The notes beneath the pieces were generated by a model. The model made no database searches and was not told the DNA's origin. It worked only from the letters and a program-made list of their open reading frames with translations. Below, in pieces: positions 37,681 through 46,059 of a DNA stretch of 64,000 nt. Source of the stretch: Candidatus Gastranaerophilales bacterium. GTDB taxonomy: Bacteria > Cyanobacteriota > Vampirovibrionia > Gastranaerophilales > Gastranaerophilaceae. A program made the position numbers and the translations under genes. Within the stretch, counting starts at the first letter, position 1. Each line of letters opens with the position of its first letter. Location: the NCBI GenBank assembly GCA_944322885.1, contig CALUQH010000005.1, positions 25,197-89,196 of the forward strand, in the 5' to 3' direction.

Positions 37681-39204
37681 TTACAAAACCTCAAATTCTT
37701 TCAGCCATTCTTTTTCCTGCTCGGTTAAAAGAGAAAAATCAATGAGTTTTTTCTCGTAATTCATATTTACAAAAGAATGAATTTTACCGTCTTTCATATA
37801 GCAGGAATTTTCAAGTCTTACCCCGAAATGATTTTCGTTATAAAGTCCGGGTTCAATTGTAAAACACATATTGTCTTTAATTTCAACTTTTGCCATCTCG
37901 TTTTTACTCAAATTCGGCGGATATTCATGAACGCTTATACCGATTCCATGCCCGAGCCCGTGGTTAAATACAAAACCGTCAATCTCGTTTTCTGAATATA
38001 TTTTCCGCGCAAGAGAATCTATCTCATAACCGTTTTTAAAATCCGAATGGTAAGCATTCAAAAACATCTTCAATACCGTTGTATAAACTCTTTTTTGAAG
38101 TTTTGAGGGTTCTCCTTTTACAAAAACTCTTGTAATATCAGTTGCAAGCCCCTGTTCATAATACGCACCGCAGTCAATTAATACAAGGCTTCCGTCTTTT
38201 AATATTTCATCCTTTGAACATTTTGAATAATGAGCGAGGGCGGAGTTTTTGTCTTTAGCAACAATGGACTTAAAACTCAAACTCTTTGCCCCGAAACGCT
38301 TAAATTCTTTTTCAAGCTGTTCTGCGATATCATATTCTGAAATATTATCATTATTTTCAATATAATCTCTTATAGCTTTTACGGCCATGTCCGTTCTTTT
38401 AAAAGCTTCTTTATAATGCGCAATTTCCTCTTCGGTTTTAACTGACTTCATAAGCTTTATCGGGCTGTCATCAAGAATTTTCGCTTTATCGCCTATTAGA
38501 GAGAAATCATAAGCATTAACGGAAGATTTGTCCACATAGATATTTCCGTTATAACTTGCAACGAAATCATCTATTTCATCAAGAAGCCGCGCCCTGCCGT
38601 TTATAATTACAGCCTTACCTCTGATTTTACTTGAATAATTAGCAGAAAAATCTCTCAGGTTGAATAAATAAGACACCTCTTCAAGATTTGTTACAAGCAC
38701 AGCCCCGTCATAATCAATATTTTTAAGTTTTTCTTCAACAGGAACACCATCAACCTTTACAACATTAGAATTGTCATAAACCGGCTCCGCAGAGATAAAA
38801 TCATTATCAAAATATTTTAGCTTTACCCCTTTGCTCTCCAGATATTCTACACGCTTTTGGGAATTTTTCTTTGAAAAAATACCCAAAACTTCGTCATCAG
38901 GTATCTTCTTCACCAATTCATCAAGAAAAGTCTGTCCTGTCTGGAGTTTTACAACAGTTACAATATCATGATTAACCTCAATATCCGCCTGAATATGGTA
39001 TCTTCCGTCCACAAATAAATATATAGTTTCAGGGGTTACAAGAGCATCACCGGTTGAGCCGGAAAAACCCGTCAGATAATAACGGGAATTTTCTTTCAAC
39101 GGCGTATATTCTTCCAAATATCTGTTTGCAGAATTCACCAGCAGATAAGAAATTCCCTCTGACTGCATAAATTCTCTGATTTTAACGGCCGAATTATTCA
39201 TCAA
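37681..39204 (-). CDS. pepP: Xaa-Pro aminopeptidase (M24B)
   Basis: Di-metal peptidase removing an N-terminal residue before proline. 507 residues: N-terminal creatinase-like domain (about 1-240) and catalytic pita-bread domain with metal ligands in LIDCGAYYEQGLATDITRVF (two Asp), HGLGHGIGISVHE (His), IEPGLY (Glu) and VRLENS (Glu). Overlaps ppiC by 11 bp upstream. Cytosolic, no signal peptide. Confidence 0.9.
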   Translation of the reverse strand: MMNNSAVKIREFMQSEGISYLLVNSANRYLEEYTPLKENSRYYLTGFSGSTGDALVTPETIYLFVDGRYHIQADIEVNHDIVTVVKLQTGQTFLDELVKKIPDDEVLGIFSKKNSQKRVEYLESKGVKLKYFDNDFISAEPVYDNSNVVKVDGVPVEEKLKNIDYDGAVLVTNLEEVSYLFNLRDFSANYSSKIRGKAVIINGRARLLDEIDDFVASYNGNIYVDKSSVNAYDFSLIGDKAKILDDSPIKLMKSVKTEEEIAHYKEAFKRTDMAVKAIRDYIENNDNISEYDIAEQLEKEFKRFGAKSLSFKSIVAKDKNSALAHYSKCSKDEILKDGSLVLIDCGAYYEQGLATDITRVFVKGEPSKLQKRVYTTVLKMFLNAYHSDFKNGYEIDSLARKIYSENEIDGFVFNHGLGHGIGISVHEYPPNLSKNEMAKVEIKDNMCFTIEPGLYNENHFGVRLENSCYMKDGKIHSFVNMNYEKKLIDFSLLTEQEKEWLKEFEVL

Positions 39205-39484
39205 TATATCCTGTTAACTTAATTAAATGCCACCCGAATTGAGTTTCTACAGGTTCAGAAACATCGCCTATTTCTTTCAATTCAAATGCAGCATCTTCAA
39301 ACGGTTTTACCATAACTCCGCGTTTAAAAAAGCCTAAATCGCCTTCCTCACGCCCTGATGGACAAAGCGATACTTCTTCCGCCGCTTTTGCAAAATCTTT
39401 TCCGTTAAGAATTTCAGCGCGTAATTTCTCTGCTTCTTCTCTTGATTTCACCAGAATATGACTTGCTCTAACTTCTTTTCTCAT
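39194..39484 (-). CDS. ppiC: Parvulin-type peptidyl-prolyl isomerase
   Basis: 96-residue stand-alone rotamase of the PpiC/parvulin group. RASHILVKSREEAEKL, FAKAAEEVSLCPSGREEGDL and FGWHLIKL are the conserved strands. Cytosolic (no signal). First gene of the operon ending with ruvA. A 9-bp hairpin (39495-39503 with 39512-39520) in its 5' leader abuts the AAGGAG site and could affect translation. Confidence 0.93.
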   Translation of the reverse strand: MRKEVRASHILVKSREEAEKLRAEILNGKDFAKAAEEVSLCPSGREEGDLGFFKRGVMVKPFEDAAFELKEIGDVSEPVETQFGWHLIKLTGYIDE

Positions 39485-39624
39485 AAAAAAACTCCTTATT
39501 TTTAGTTTTGCAAAAATAAGTTATCACAAATAAAAAGCGTTTTCAACGAATAGTAAAAGACTTGCCGATAAAAAATCAAGCAAGCCGTTGCATATCAAAC
39601 ATAGAGTCTGTATATAATGTTGTA

Positions 39625-39751
39625 CATAGTATTTTTGGGAATAAGCCTGTTATATTTTAAACCAAACCGCTCAAAGAACAAATCTTGTCGCAACCCCGAA
39701 AAAAGTGCCTGGATATAACAAGCTTATGTATATATATAATACCCTTTTTTT
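39625..39751 (+). ncRNA. Structured small RNA candidate
   Basis: Starts just after a promoter with TATAAT at 39613-39618 and a TTGCAT element about 19 bp before it. Bases 39641-39657 pair with 39711-39727 over 16 bp with a single mismatch (ATAAGC with GCTTAT at the base of the stem, TGTTATAT with ATATAACA inside). The 53-nt interior is C/A-rich with a short AAGA/TCTT hairpin. A run of seven T ends the unit at 39751. It lacks the conserved SRP motif and does not look like tmRNA or RNase P. 6S RNA is possible but it is short for that. Confidence 0.45.
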
Positions 39752-39852
39752 CAAAGGTTTTCACCACTCGTAAGGATAACTTTTTAAACTTATACTTAAC
39801 AAGTTGGGATTAATCCTAAAGAATTAGATTAAGATAGTTTTTTAGTCCGTAC

Positions 39853-39880
39853 TTGCAAAAAAATTTTTTTATTGTATATT
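39853..39880 (+). promoter_or_regulatory. Promoter of tRNA-Gly
   Basis: TTGCAA (39853-39858), 16-bp spacer, TATATT (39875-39880), 8 nt before the mature tRNA end. Confidence 0.55.
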
Positions 39881-39888
39881 AAGGATAT

Positions 39889-39960
39889 GCGGAAGTAACT
39901 CAATGGCTAGAGTACCTGCCTTCCAAGCAGGCTGTTGCGAGTTCGAGTCTCGTCTTCCGC
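39889..39960 (+). tRNA. tRNA-Gly (anticodon TCC)
   Basis: 72-nt cloverleaf: acceptor GCGGAAG/CTTCCGC, D-arm ACTC/GAGT, anticodon arm CCTGC-CTTCCAA-GCAGG with anticodon TCC, and T-arm with loop TTCGAGT. CCA is not encoded and must be added after transcription. A T run follows immediately and probably ends transcription. Confidence 0.97.
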
Positions 39961-40001
39961 TTTTTTAATATTTAAACCTTAAATTAGAGGGGTATGTGTG
40001 T

Positions 40002-40862
40002 ATGATTGATGAAATAGTCTCTTTTTCTGATAAACTGGACAAAATATTTGCTGCATTCAAAATAAATTTGATTGCCGGAACAATTATAAACATAATTCTT
40101 ATTATCGTTCTTTTTAAACTGACGGATATTTTTACCAATAAACTCAAAAACAAATTCATAAAATCCGGTGACAGTCCTCTACCTGTTGATCACATAATTC
40201 CTCTAGTTGCTAAGGTCATAAAATTTCTTATAGCATTTATTCTTATAGCTTCATTTCTGCAAAGTCAGGGATACTCTCTTACCTCTTTGATTGCGGGCTT
40301 TGGGATAACAGGTTTGGCCGTAAGCTTCGCGGCACAACAAACTATTGCATCAATATTCGGAACAATAGCCCTTTTAAGCGACAAAGTATATAAAATAGGC
40401 GACTATGTAAAAATTAACGACTTGGAAGGAACAGTTGAAAGTATTAGTGTTCGTTCAACAAAAATAAGAAGTCTTGAAAACTTTGTTGTCACAGTTCCTA
40501 ACGATATGGTTGCAAACAGTATTATCTCAAATGTATCCGAAGCAAAGAAACGCCGAATTGACGTAGTGTTTGGAGTAACTTATGATACATCCGATGAAAA
40601 ACTTAAACGCGCTATTGAAATTATTAACGAAGCAGCTATCGCAAACCATGATATATATAAAGAATTTAATACCTTTGCACATGAACTTGATGACAGCTCA
40701 ATTAACATAAGATTTATCGGCTATGCTAAAACAAAGTCTTATGATACTTTCGTACAGATAAAAAGTGCTTTTCTTCTTGATGTAACTTCTCGTTTACGTA
40801 AAGAGGGAATTGATTTCGCATTCCCGTCTCAAACTGTATATATGGGAAAAAATGAAAATTAA
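40002..40862 (+). CDS. MscS-family small-conductance mechanosensitive channel
   Basis: 286 residues from ATG 40002 (GTG 39996 also possible). Three membrane segments; the pore helix region is ITGLAVSFAAQQTIASIFG, followed by the beta domain GDYVKINDLEGTVESISVRS and TVPNDMVANSIISN. Opens under hypo-osmotic stress. GAGGGG lies 9 nt before the ATG. Its end overlaps rlmH by 11 bp. Confidence 0.92.
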   Translation: MIDEIVSFSDKLDKIFAAFKINLIAGTIINIILIIVLFKLTDIFTNKLKNKFIKSGDSPLPVDHIIPLVAKVIKFLIAFILIASFLQSQGYSLTSLIAGFGITGLAVSFAAQQTIASIFGTIALLSDKVYKIGDYVKINDLEGTVESISVRSTKIRSLENFVVTVPNDMVANSIISNVSEAKKRRIDVVFGVTYDTSDEKLKRAIEIINEAAIANHDIYKEFNTFAHELDDSSINIRFIGYAKTKSYDTFVQIKSAFLLDVTSRLRKEGIDFAFPSQTVYMGKNEN

Positions 40863-41322
40863 AATTATAGCACTGGGAAAAATTAAAGAAAAATTTTTGA
40901 AAGACGGAATTGATGAATTTTTAAAACGTCTGACACCTTATGCGTCTGTAGAAATAATTGAACTTCCGGCAATTGAAATAAAAGACGAAAATCTGACATC
41001 AAAAGTATTAGGGCAGGAAGGCGAAAGGATTTTATCATACGTTAAACCCCAATCATTTGTTATAACTCTGGAGATTAACGGGAAAATGTTTTCGTCAGAA
41101 GAATTTGCGTCCAAAATAGAAGAACTCACAAATGACGGCGTTCCCGAAATTATTTTTGTAATAGGCTCATCCTGCGGGTTGTCTAAGATTGTTTCAAATC
41201 GCGCAAACCTAAAAATGAGTATGTCTAAAATGACATTTTTACATCAGTTTGCGAGATTAATTCTTATAGAACAGATATACAGGGCCTTCAAAATCATCAA
41301 GGGGGAAACTTACCACAAATAG
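40852..41322 (+). CDS. rlmH: 23S rRNA pseudouridine-1915 N3-methyltransferase
   Basis: SPOUT methyltransferase acting on assembled 70S ribosomes. Start ATG 40852 gives the normal 156-residue protein beginning MKIKIIALGKIKEKF; it lies inside the end of the channel gene. The knot region has FVIGSSCGLS (the usual GGADG is changed to GSSCG) and ends MSMSKMTFLHQFARLIL and GETYHK, the family C-terminus. Confidence 0.94.
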   Translation: MKIKIIALGKIKEKFLKDGIDEFLKRLTPYASVEIIELPAIEIKDENLTSKVLGQEGERILSYVKPQSFVITLEINGKMFSSEEFASKIEELTNDGVPEIIFVIGSSCGLSKIVSNRANLKMSMSKMTFLHQFARLILIEQIYRAFKIIKGETYHK

Positions 41323-41385
41323 ACGACTTAAAGTAATTTCTCTAATGTTATAATGTTTGCAAAAGCAAAAAAAGGAGAAATTATA

Positions 41386-43110
41386 ATGAGAGAGTTTGAA
41401 CTTAATCTTTCAATGGAAGAGCTTGAAAAACGTACAAGCAAAGATTATTTAACAACAAAAAAAATGCTGAAAAGCGATGCGCCGGAATATCTTGAACTTG
41501 CAGACGGCGACAAAGAAACCTTGAAACATCTTGTAAGAGCCGCATATATTCTGGAAAAAATAAACATGCAGATTGACTGCAAACATAATCTTGAGTTTAA
41601 AGAATTTTTGGAAAAAGAGATTTCTAAAGGGAACAAGCAGGCAGAACTTACAAAAATTCTCTTTGATGCCCAAAAAGGCATGAACGCAATAGATTCAATG
41701 TCTAACAAAATCAATCTGGCAAAAGACATAAAAGAGCTGCCGGGGAAAGGTGTTTACCCTGAAGATTTGTCAAAAGAAGAATTTCACAACATTTTAACAA
41801 AAATGATTAATGAAGGAAAAATTGAAGAAGTCAAAAAAATTCTTACCCAGCGCTCAATTGTTGAAAGATGCGGGGATGAACTTATCGGAATTGATTATAT
41901 TGACAAATTCAAAGATGACTTTTCCAGAATGGCAGATGAAATCGACAAAGCTTCTGAAACATCAACAAATGCAGATTTTACCGAATATTTAAAACTTCAG
42001 GCAAAAGCATTACGCACGGCTGATCCTATGCTTGATGCTTATGCCGACAAAAAATGGGCAGCCCTTCAAGACACCCCGCTTGAATTTACAATAACAAGAG
42101 AAAACTATGAAGATGAAATGACAGGCACAATTGCTGAAAACAAAGACCTTTCAGAATTACTGGAAACACACGGAATTAAAGCAATTCCGAAAGATTTTCT
42201 CGGCGGACGTGTAGGAATAGTTAACAAAAAAGGGACAGAAGCTCTTATGGCAATAAAAAAATATCTTCCGACACTTGCTCAAAATATGCCCTATGCTGAT
42301 GAATATGAACAAAATATTAATCCAAACAGCGATGCAAAACAAACAATGGTTGATGTTGATTTAGTTGCCGTAACCGGCGATGTCGGAGCATACAGGGGCG
42401 GAATTACTCTCGCCGAAAACCTTCCCAATGATGACAAACTGTCGCTTACAATCGGCGGTGGAAGAAGAAATGTTTATCACAGGCAAATAAGATTTATCAG
42501 TGATATGAAAAAACTTCAGGAACGCTTGGATGAAATTTTAGATAAAGAACAGCATAAATACTACCTTGACGAGGCAGACCACTGGTTTACTATAGGCCAT
42601 GAAAATGCTCATTCTCTCGGCCCTAAAAAGGCTTGCGAAACACTGGGCAAATATCGCAATATTATTGAAGAAAACAAAGCCGATATGGGCTCTTTAGCTT
42701 TCGTTGATTTATTGACCGAGCTTGGAATGTATACGGATGAACAACGCAACCAAATTATTGTCACAACAATTACCGATAATTTTTTGAAATCAAAGCCGAC
42801 AATGAGTCAGGCTCACAGGGTGCGCACTGTTATGCAGAATAAATATTTTGCAGAACGCGGAGCATACGATATTATTGACGGAAAAATTCATGTAAATATA
42901 GATAAAGTCGTACCGATTGCAAAAGAAATGCTCGCTGAAATTATCAGAATTCAAATAGAAGGGAGTTTTGATAAAGCTGAAAAATATGTTCTTGATAACT
43001 TTGTATGGACAGACAATATGGAACTTATCGCCCAAAAACTTCAAAAAGTAAGCAAAACTTTAAACGGCAGAACCGAATCGGAACTGGCAGAAAAGCTTTT
43101 AAACGACTAA
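41386..43110 (+). CDS. Predicted zinc metallopeptidase, M49-like
   Basis: 574 residues from ATG 41386 (AGGAG 8 nt upstream). Mostly helical N-terminal half, then a gluzincin-type site: GHENAHSLGP (HExxH) at about 405 followed by EENKADMGSL, which supplies a third ligand, as in dipeptidyl peptidase III relatives. No signal peptide, so probably cytosolic. The first 300 residues are Lys/Glu-rich. Substrate unknown. Ends in its own terminator. Confidence 0.7.
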   Translation: MREFELNLSMEELEKRTSKDYLTTKKMLKSDAPEYLELADGDKETLKHLVRAAYILEKINMQIDCKHNLEFKEFLEKEISKGNKQAELTKILFDAQKGMNAIDSMSNKINLAKDIKELPGKGVYPEDLSKEEFHNILTKMINEGKIEEVKKILTQRSIVERCGDELIGIDYIDKFKDDFSRMADEIDKASETSTNADFTEYLKLQAKALRTADPMLDAYADKKWAALQDTPLEFTITRENYEDEMTGTIAENKDLSELLETHGIKAIPKDFLGGRVGIVNKKGTEALMAIKKYLPTLAQNMPYADEYEQNINPNSDAKQTMVDVDLVAVTGDVGAYRGGITLAENLPNDDKLSLTIGGGRRNVYHRQIRFISDMKKLQERLDEILDKEQHKYYLDEADHWFTIGHENAHSLGPKKACETLGKYRNIIEENKADMGSLAFVDLLTELGMYTDEQRNQIIVTTITDNFLKSKPTMSQAHRVRTVMQNKYFAERGAYDIIDGKIHVNIDKVVPIAKEMLAEIIRIQIEGSFDKAEKYVLDNFVWTDNMELIAQKLQKVSKTLNGRTESELAEKLLND

Positions 43111-43112
43111 AA

Positions 43113-43140
43113 GAGACCGGATTTTTATCCGGTCCTTTTT
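43113..43140 (+). terminator. Terminator of the zinc peptidase gene
   Basis: GACCGGAT (43115-43122) pairs with ATCCGGTC (43127-43134), followed by five T. Also faces the end of pilin F on the other strand. Confidence 0.88.
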
Positions 43141-43147
43141 AATTATT

Positions 43148-43887
43148 TTATTTTTTGAAAAAATCTGAATCACTTAATGCTTTGGCGGCACAGGCCACAC
43201 CATTTATACGATCATTAGATTCTTTAGAGCAATATCTGTCCATATCAGTATAATCTGTACCGTCAGCACCCATAGGAAGAAGCTTGCCTTCATCGGTTAT
43301 TTGAAATGTAAACAAATCTCTGCCGTAAACATTAGGCCTTTTCTCCTTACCGTTTACATCAATAGAAATATACAGCGTGCCACCATAGGACGGATTTTCA
43401 ATCATAATCAAAGTTCCGTCGGCAAGGATAATTTGTCCGTCATCAAATATGGCTGTCTTTACGGTATTACTTCCATTATAAGTTTTATAATCTTTAAATT
43501 CTCGGATGGGTCCGGTTTCTCCCTCTTCATTTACCCCTGAAACAATACCAGAAGTTGAAGAACTTTTTACGGATTTAAAATATTTACTGTAAACAGGTGC
43601 AAAATCTCTATTTGCATAGTTAGACGGTAAAACATCCATCCCGATATCGGCCTTCATAAACTCCAGCGCCTGATATATTTCAGAATACCCCTTATTTAAA
43701 GCAGTCCGTAATTCCTTACTCTGGGTATTATTAATTATTGAAGGCATTGTCATTGCAGCCACAACCCCGATAATTCCGAGGGTAATTAATACCTCTGCGA
43801 GGGTAAAACCGCAAGTAGGATTACATCTGCGAAAGGAGCCTAGAGCGCCCCCCCCCCGAAGTTAAATAATCTCATAATTGTTCTCAT
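43148..43887 (-). pseudogene. Type IV pilin-like protein F, out of frame at G10 (phase-off form)
   Basis: Promoter, GGAG site and ATG 43887 are intact and begin MRTIMRLFNF, but after ten G the frame ends at TAG 43842-43840. The pilin frame itself has TAA just before the tract and no ATG, GTG or TTG between it and the hydrophobic helix, so nothing can start it. With eight or eleven G the gene reads through as FGGG(G)ALGSFRRCNPTCG, then FTLAEVLITLGIIGVVAAMT, the motif KEKRPNVYGRDLF and GKLLPMG, about 246 residues with a 26-residue leader. Apart from the tract the gene is undamaged, which fits a reversible switch better than decay. Confidence 0.85.
43848..43857 (-). repeat. Homopolymer G10 (copy 2 of 3) in pilin F leader
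   Basis: Ten G on the coding strand between TTC and CGCTCTAGG. It decides the reading frame of pilin F. The flanks AAAGGAGCCTAGA and CCGAAG (plus strand) also occur in the pilin B leader, which lacks the G run. Confidence 0.95.
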
Positions 43888-43917
43888 ATTCCGCTCCTTA
43901 TTTAAATTAACATTATT

Positions 43918-43946
43918 ATTTTAACATAATTTTTATAAAAGTTCAA
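43918..43946 (-). promoter_or_regulatory. Promoter of pilin F
   Basis: Minus strand TTGAAC (43946-43941), 17-bp spacer, TAAAAT (43923-43918), about 30 bp before ATG 43887. Shows the gene is still equipped for expression. Confidence 0.65.
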
Positions 43947-44000
43947 ATGTGTCATATAAATAGATGTATACTTTTTTGAAAAAAACATTAAAATTATAAT

Positions 44001-44534
44001 ATGAAAAAATTTCTGATAATTTTATGTACAATAATAATTTCATCAGGCAATTTCGCTTTTGCCGACGGAGATTTGTGGGATAACTACGGAGATCAAAATA
44101 TCTACGGACAGAAACCCGTCAGCGACAAAGAATTTGAACAGGCACTTGAAAGCAAAAAAGGAAAGAAAAAACGCGATAAAAATATCCCTAAAGGTGAAAG
44201 TATCCAGCAAAGTAATGAAACTGATTCCATATTAAATGTTTCAAAAGAACTTCCCATTCTTTTAATTCCGTTAAATCTCAAGCAGCAAAACGGCTCAATA
44301 ATTCCGATTGGACACTATCAGGTAGAAGGGATTAAAGAAAACGGAAAGCCTTATATTAAACTATATCAGGCTCATTATGTAATCGCTAAGCTTCCGGCCG
44401 AAGAAACAAATGATGATTTTGGAGAAACCGCAATAAATTTCGTAAAACTACTCCCGCATGGTGAAGCACATGTACAAATAGTTTTTGGAAACGTTGATTT
44501 TAATGCTTACTCAATAATTGACATTGCAGAATAG
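44001..44534 (+). CDS. Secreted hypothetical protein
   Basis: 177 residues with an N-terminal signal peptide (KKFLIILCTIIISS, cleavage near FAFA-DG). A charged Lys-rich linker (SKKGKKKRDKN) precedes a beta-rich domain (LPILLIPLNLKQQNG, GHYQVEGIKENGKPYIKLYQ). Periplasmic or outer-membrane associated; no family recognised. No ribosome-binding site; TATAAT lies directly before the ATG, so the real promoter is unclear. 35 bp before deoB. Confidence 0.6.
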   Translation: MKKFLIILCTIIISSGNFAFADGDLWDNYGDQNIYGQKPVSDKEFEQALESKKGKKKRDKNIPKGESIQQSNETDSILNVSKELPILLIPLNLKQQNGSIIPIGHYQVEGIKENGKPYIKLYQAHYVIAKLPAEETNDDFGETAINFVKLLPHGEAHVQIVFGNVDFNAYSIIDIAE

Positions 44535-44569
44535 TGCTGATAAAATAATTGCACGAACAGGGGGAAAAT

Positions 44570-45748
44570 ATGAAAAGAGCAATTGTAATGGTTATTGATT
44601 CTATGGGTATCGGCGCAATGCCTGATTGCAGAGAGTTCAATGATATTCCGGAATGCAATACTTTAAAACACGTATGTGAATTTAATAACGGATTGAATGT
44701 TCCTAATATGCAAAAAATCGGACTCGGAAACATTCAGGATTTCAAAGGGATAGCTAAAGAGCCCAACCCTTCCGGGCAGTATGGAACAATGCTTGAAAAA
44801 TCCAAAGGCAAAGACACAACAACAGGCCACTGGGAAATGGCAGGACTTATTTCTCCAAAACCGTTCTCAACTTATCCTGAAGGCTTTCCACAGGAACTTA
44901 TTGAGGAATTTATAAAAGAAACAGGCTGCGGCGGAATACTTGCAAACCGTCCTGCAAGCGGAACTGCAATTATTGCGGAATTAAATGAAGAACATCACAA
45001 AACAAAATTCCCGATAGTTTATACAAGCGCTGACAGTGTTTTCCAGATTGCAGTCGATACTGATTTAATTCCGTTAGAAACCCTCTATAAATGGTGCGAA
45101 ATTGCAAGAAGAATTCTTGACAAAGGGGATTGGAATGTTTCAAGAGTTATTGCAAGACCATACAAAGTTATTGAAGGCAAACCATCAAGAATATCTAAAG
45201 ACAGAAGAGATTATTCAATGGTACCGTCACATACCGTTTTGAACGATATAAAAAATTCCGGCGGAAAAGTTATTGCCATCGGAAAAATTGAAGATATTTT
45301 CTCAAAATCAGGGATTACACATGCAATCCACACAGGTTCAAATAAAGAAGGACTTGAACTCACCTTAAAAGCAGTTAAAAACGAACTGGAACTTTCAAAA
45401 ATTGCATACCCTGATTATAACGAAGCTAAAAGCGCTACAGGAGATTTAATTTTTACAAATCTCGTTGATACAGACATGCTTTACGGACATAGAAATGACC
45501 CTAAAGGATACGGTCGGGCTATTGAAGAAATTGATACATTCGTTGATGATATTATTGAAAATATGACAGATGAGGATTTGTTAATAATAACTGCAGATCA
45601 CGGGTGTGATCCGACAGTTGAAGGTACGGACCACACAAGAGAACAGGTTCCCGTTCTGGCTTATGCAAAAAACATCGAGCCCAAAAATCTGGGTATTATT
45701 AACGGTTTCGATTATGTTGCAAAAATTATAAAAGAACATATTTTTTAA
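44570..45748 (+). CDS. deoB: Phosphopentomutase
   Basis: Interconverts (deoxy)ribose 1- and 5-phosphates in nucleoside salvage. 392 residues from ATG 44570 with GGGGG upstream. Alkaline-phosphatase-superfamily metal motifs: MVIDSMGIGAMPD, GKDTTTGHWEMAG (the phosphorylated Thr), DTDMLYGHRNDPKGY and ITADHGCDPT. Cytosolic, Mn-dependent. No deo operon partners nearby. Confidence 0.96.
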   Translation: MKRAIVMVIDSMGIGAMPDCREFNDIPECNTLKHVCEFNNGLNVPNMQKIGLGNIQDFKGIAKEPNPSGQYGTMLEKSKGKDTTTGHWEMAGLISPKPFSTYPEGFPQELIEEFIKETGCGGILANRPASGTAIIAELNEEHHKTKFPIVYTSADSVFQIAVDTDLIPLETLYKWCEIARRILDKGDWNVSRVIARPYKVIEGKPSRISKDRRDYSMVPSHTVLNDIKNSGGKVIAIGKIEDIFSKSGITHAIHTGSNKEGLELTLKAVKNELELSKIAYPDYNEAKSATGDLIFTNLVDTDMLYGHRNDPKGYGRAIEEIDTFVDDIIENMTDEDLLIITADHGCDPTVEGTDHTREQVPVLAYAKNIEPKNLGIINGFDYVAKIIKEHIF

Positions 45749-45777
45749 TTGAATTTTAAAATTTTTTGTATTAAAAT
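45749..45777 (+). promoter_or_regulatory. Promoter of the ferredoxin gene
   Basis: TTGAAT (45749-45754), 17-bp spacer, TAAAAT (45772-45777), starting immediately after the deoB stop codon. Confidence 0.65.
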
Positions 45778-45827
45778 ATAGTGGTGAAGAAATTCACAAT
45801 TGTATAAACTATAAGGAGAAAGTAGAA

Positions 45828-46004
45828 ATGACAGTAAAAGTAAATGACTCTTGTATTGGTTGCGGCGCTTGCGAACAAATTTGTGACGCTGTATTTTCAG
45901 TAGATGGTGTAGCTAAAGTTGACGAAGCAGCAGTTGCAGATAATATGGATTGTGTAAAAGAAGCTGCAGATGCTTGCCCTGTTAGCGCTATCGAAGTTGA
46001 ATAA
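45828..46004 (+). CDS. Single-cluster [4Fe-4S] ferredoxin
   Basis: 58 residues from ATG 45828 with AAGGAG 9 nt upstream. The cluster motif is CIGCGACEQIC, with a later CVKEAADACPVSAIEVE supplying the last Cys-Pro ligand. Length and layout match the small acidic ferredoxins of Thermotoga or Desulfovibrio, which carry one cluster. Cytosolic electron carrier for a fermentative metabolism, possibly for the radical SAM or activase enzymes in the window. Own promoter and terminator; strongly expressed genes often look like this. Confidence 0.93.
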   Translation: MTVKVNDSCIGCGACEQICDAVFSVDGVAKVDEAAVADNMDCVKEAADACPVSAIEVE

Positions 46005-46025
46005 AAATTATTACACACGCATAAA

Positions 46026-46059
46026 AAAATAACCGGTTAAAATATTAACCGGTTATTTT
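46026..46059. terminator. Bidirectional terminator after ferredoxin
   Basis: AAATAACCGGTTAA pairs with TTAACCGGTTATTT around a short loop, flanked by A and T runs. Serves the ferredoxin gene and the minus-strand gene ending at 46059. Confidence 0.9.

Larger units (their letters stand above)
39485..39888. other. 404-bp non-coding stretch before tRNA-Gly
   Basis: No protein gene. From left to right: 5' leader hairpin of ppiC (39495-39520), a short inverted pair CTTGC/GCAAG near 39564-39587, a promoter and structured RNA candidate (39625-39751), then about 100 bp with no clear signal and the tRNA promoter at 39853-39880. Confidence 0.7.

Noticed and set aside
39625..39751. 6S, SRP or tmRNA assignment for the structured RNA
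   Set aside because: The conserved SRP GGAAGGAAGC-type segment and tmRNA tRNA-like ends are absent, and it is shorter than usual 6S; kept as unassigned.
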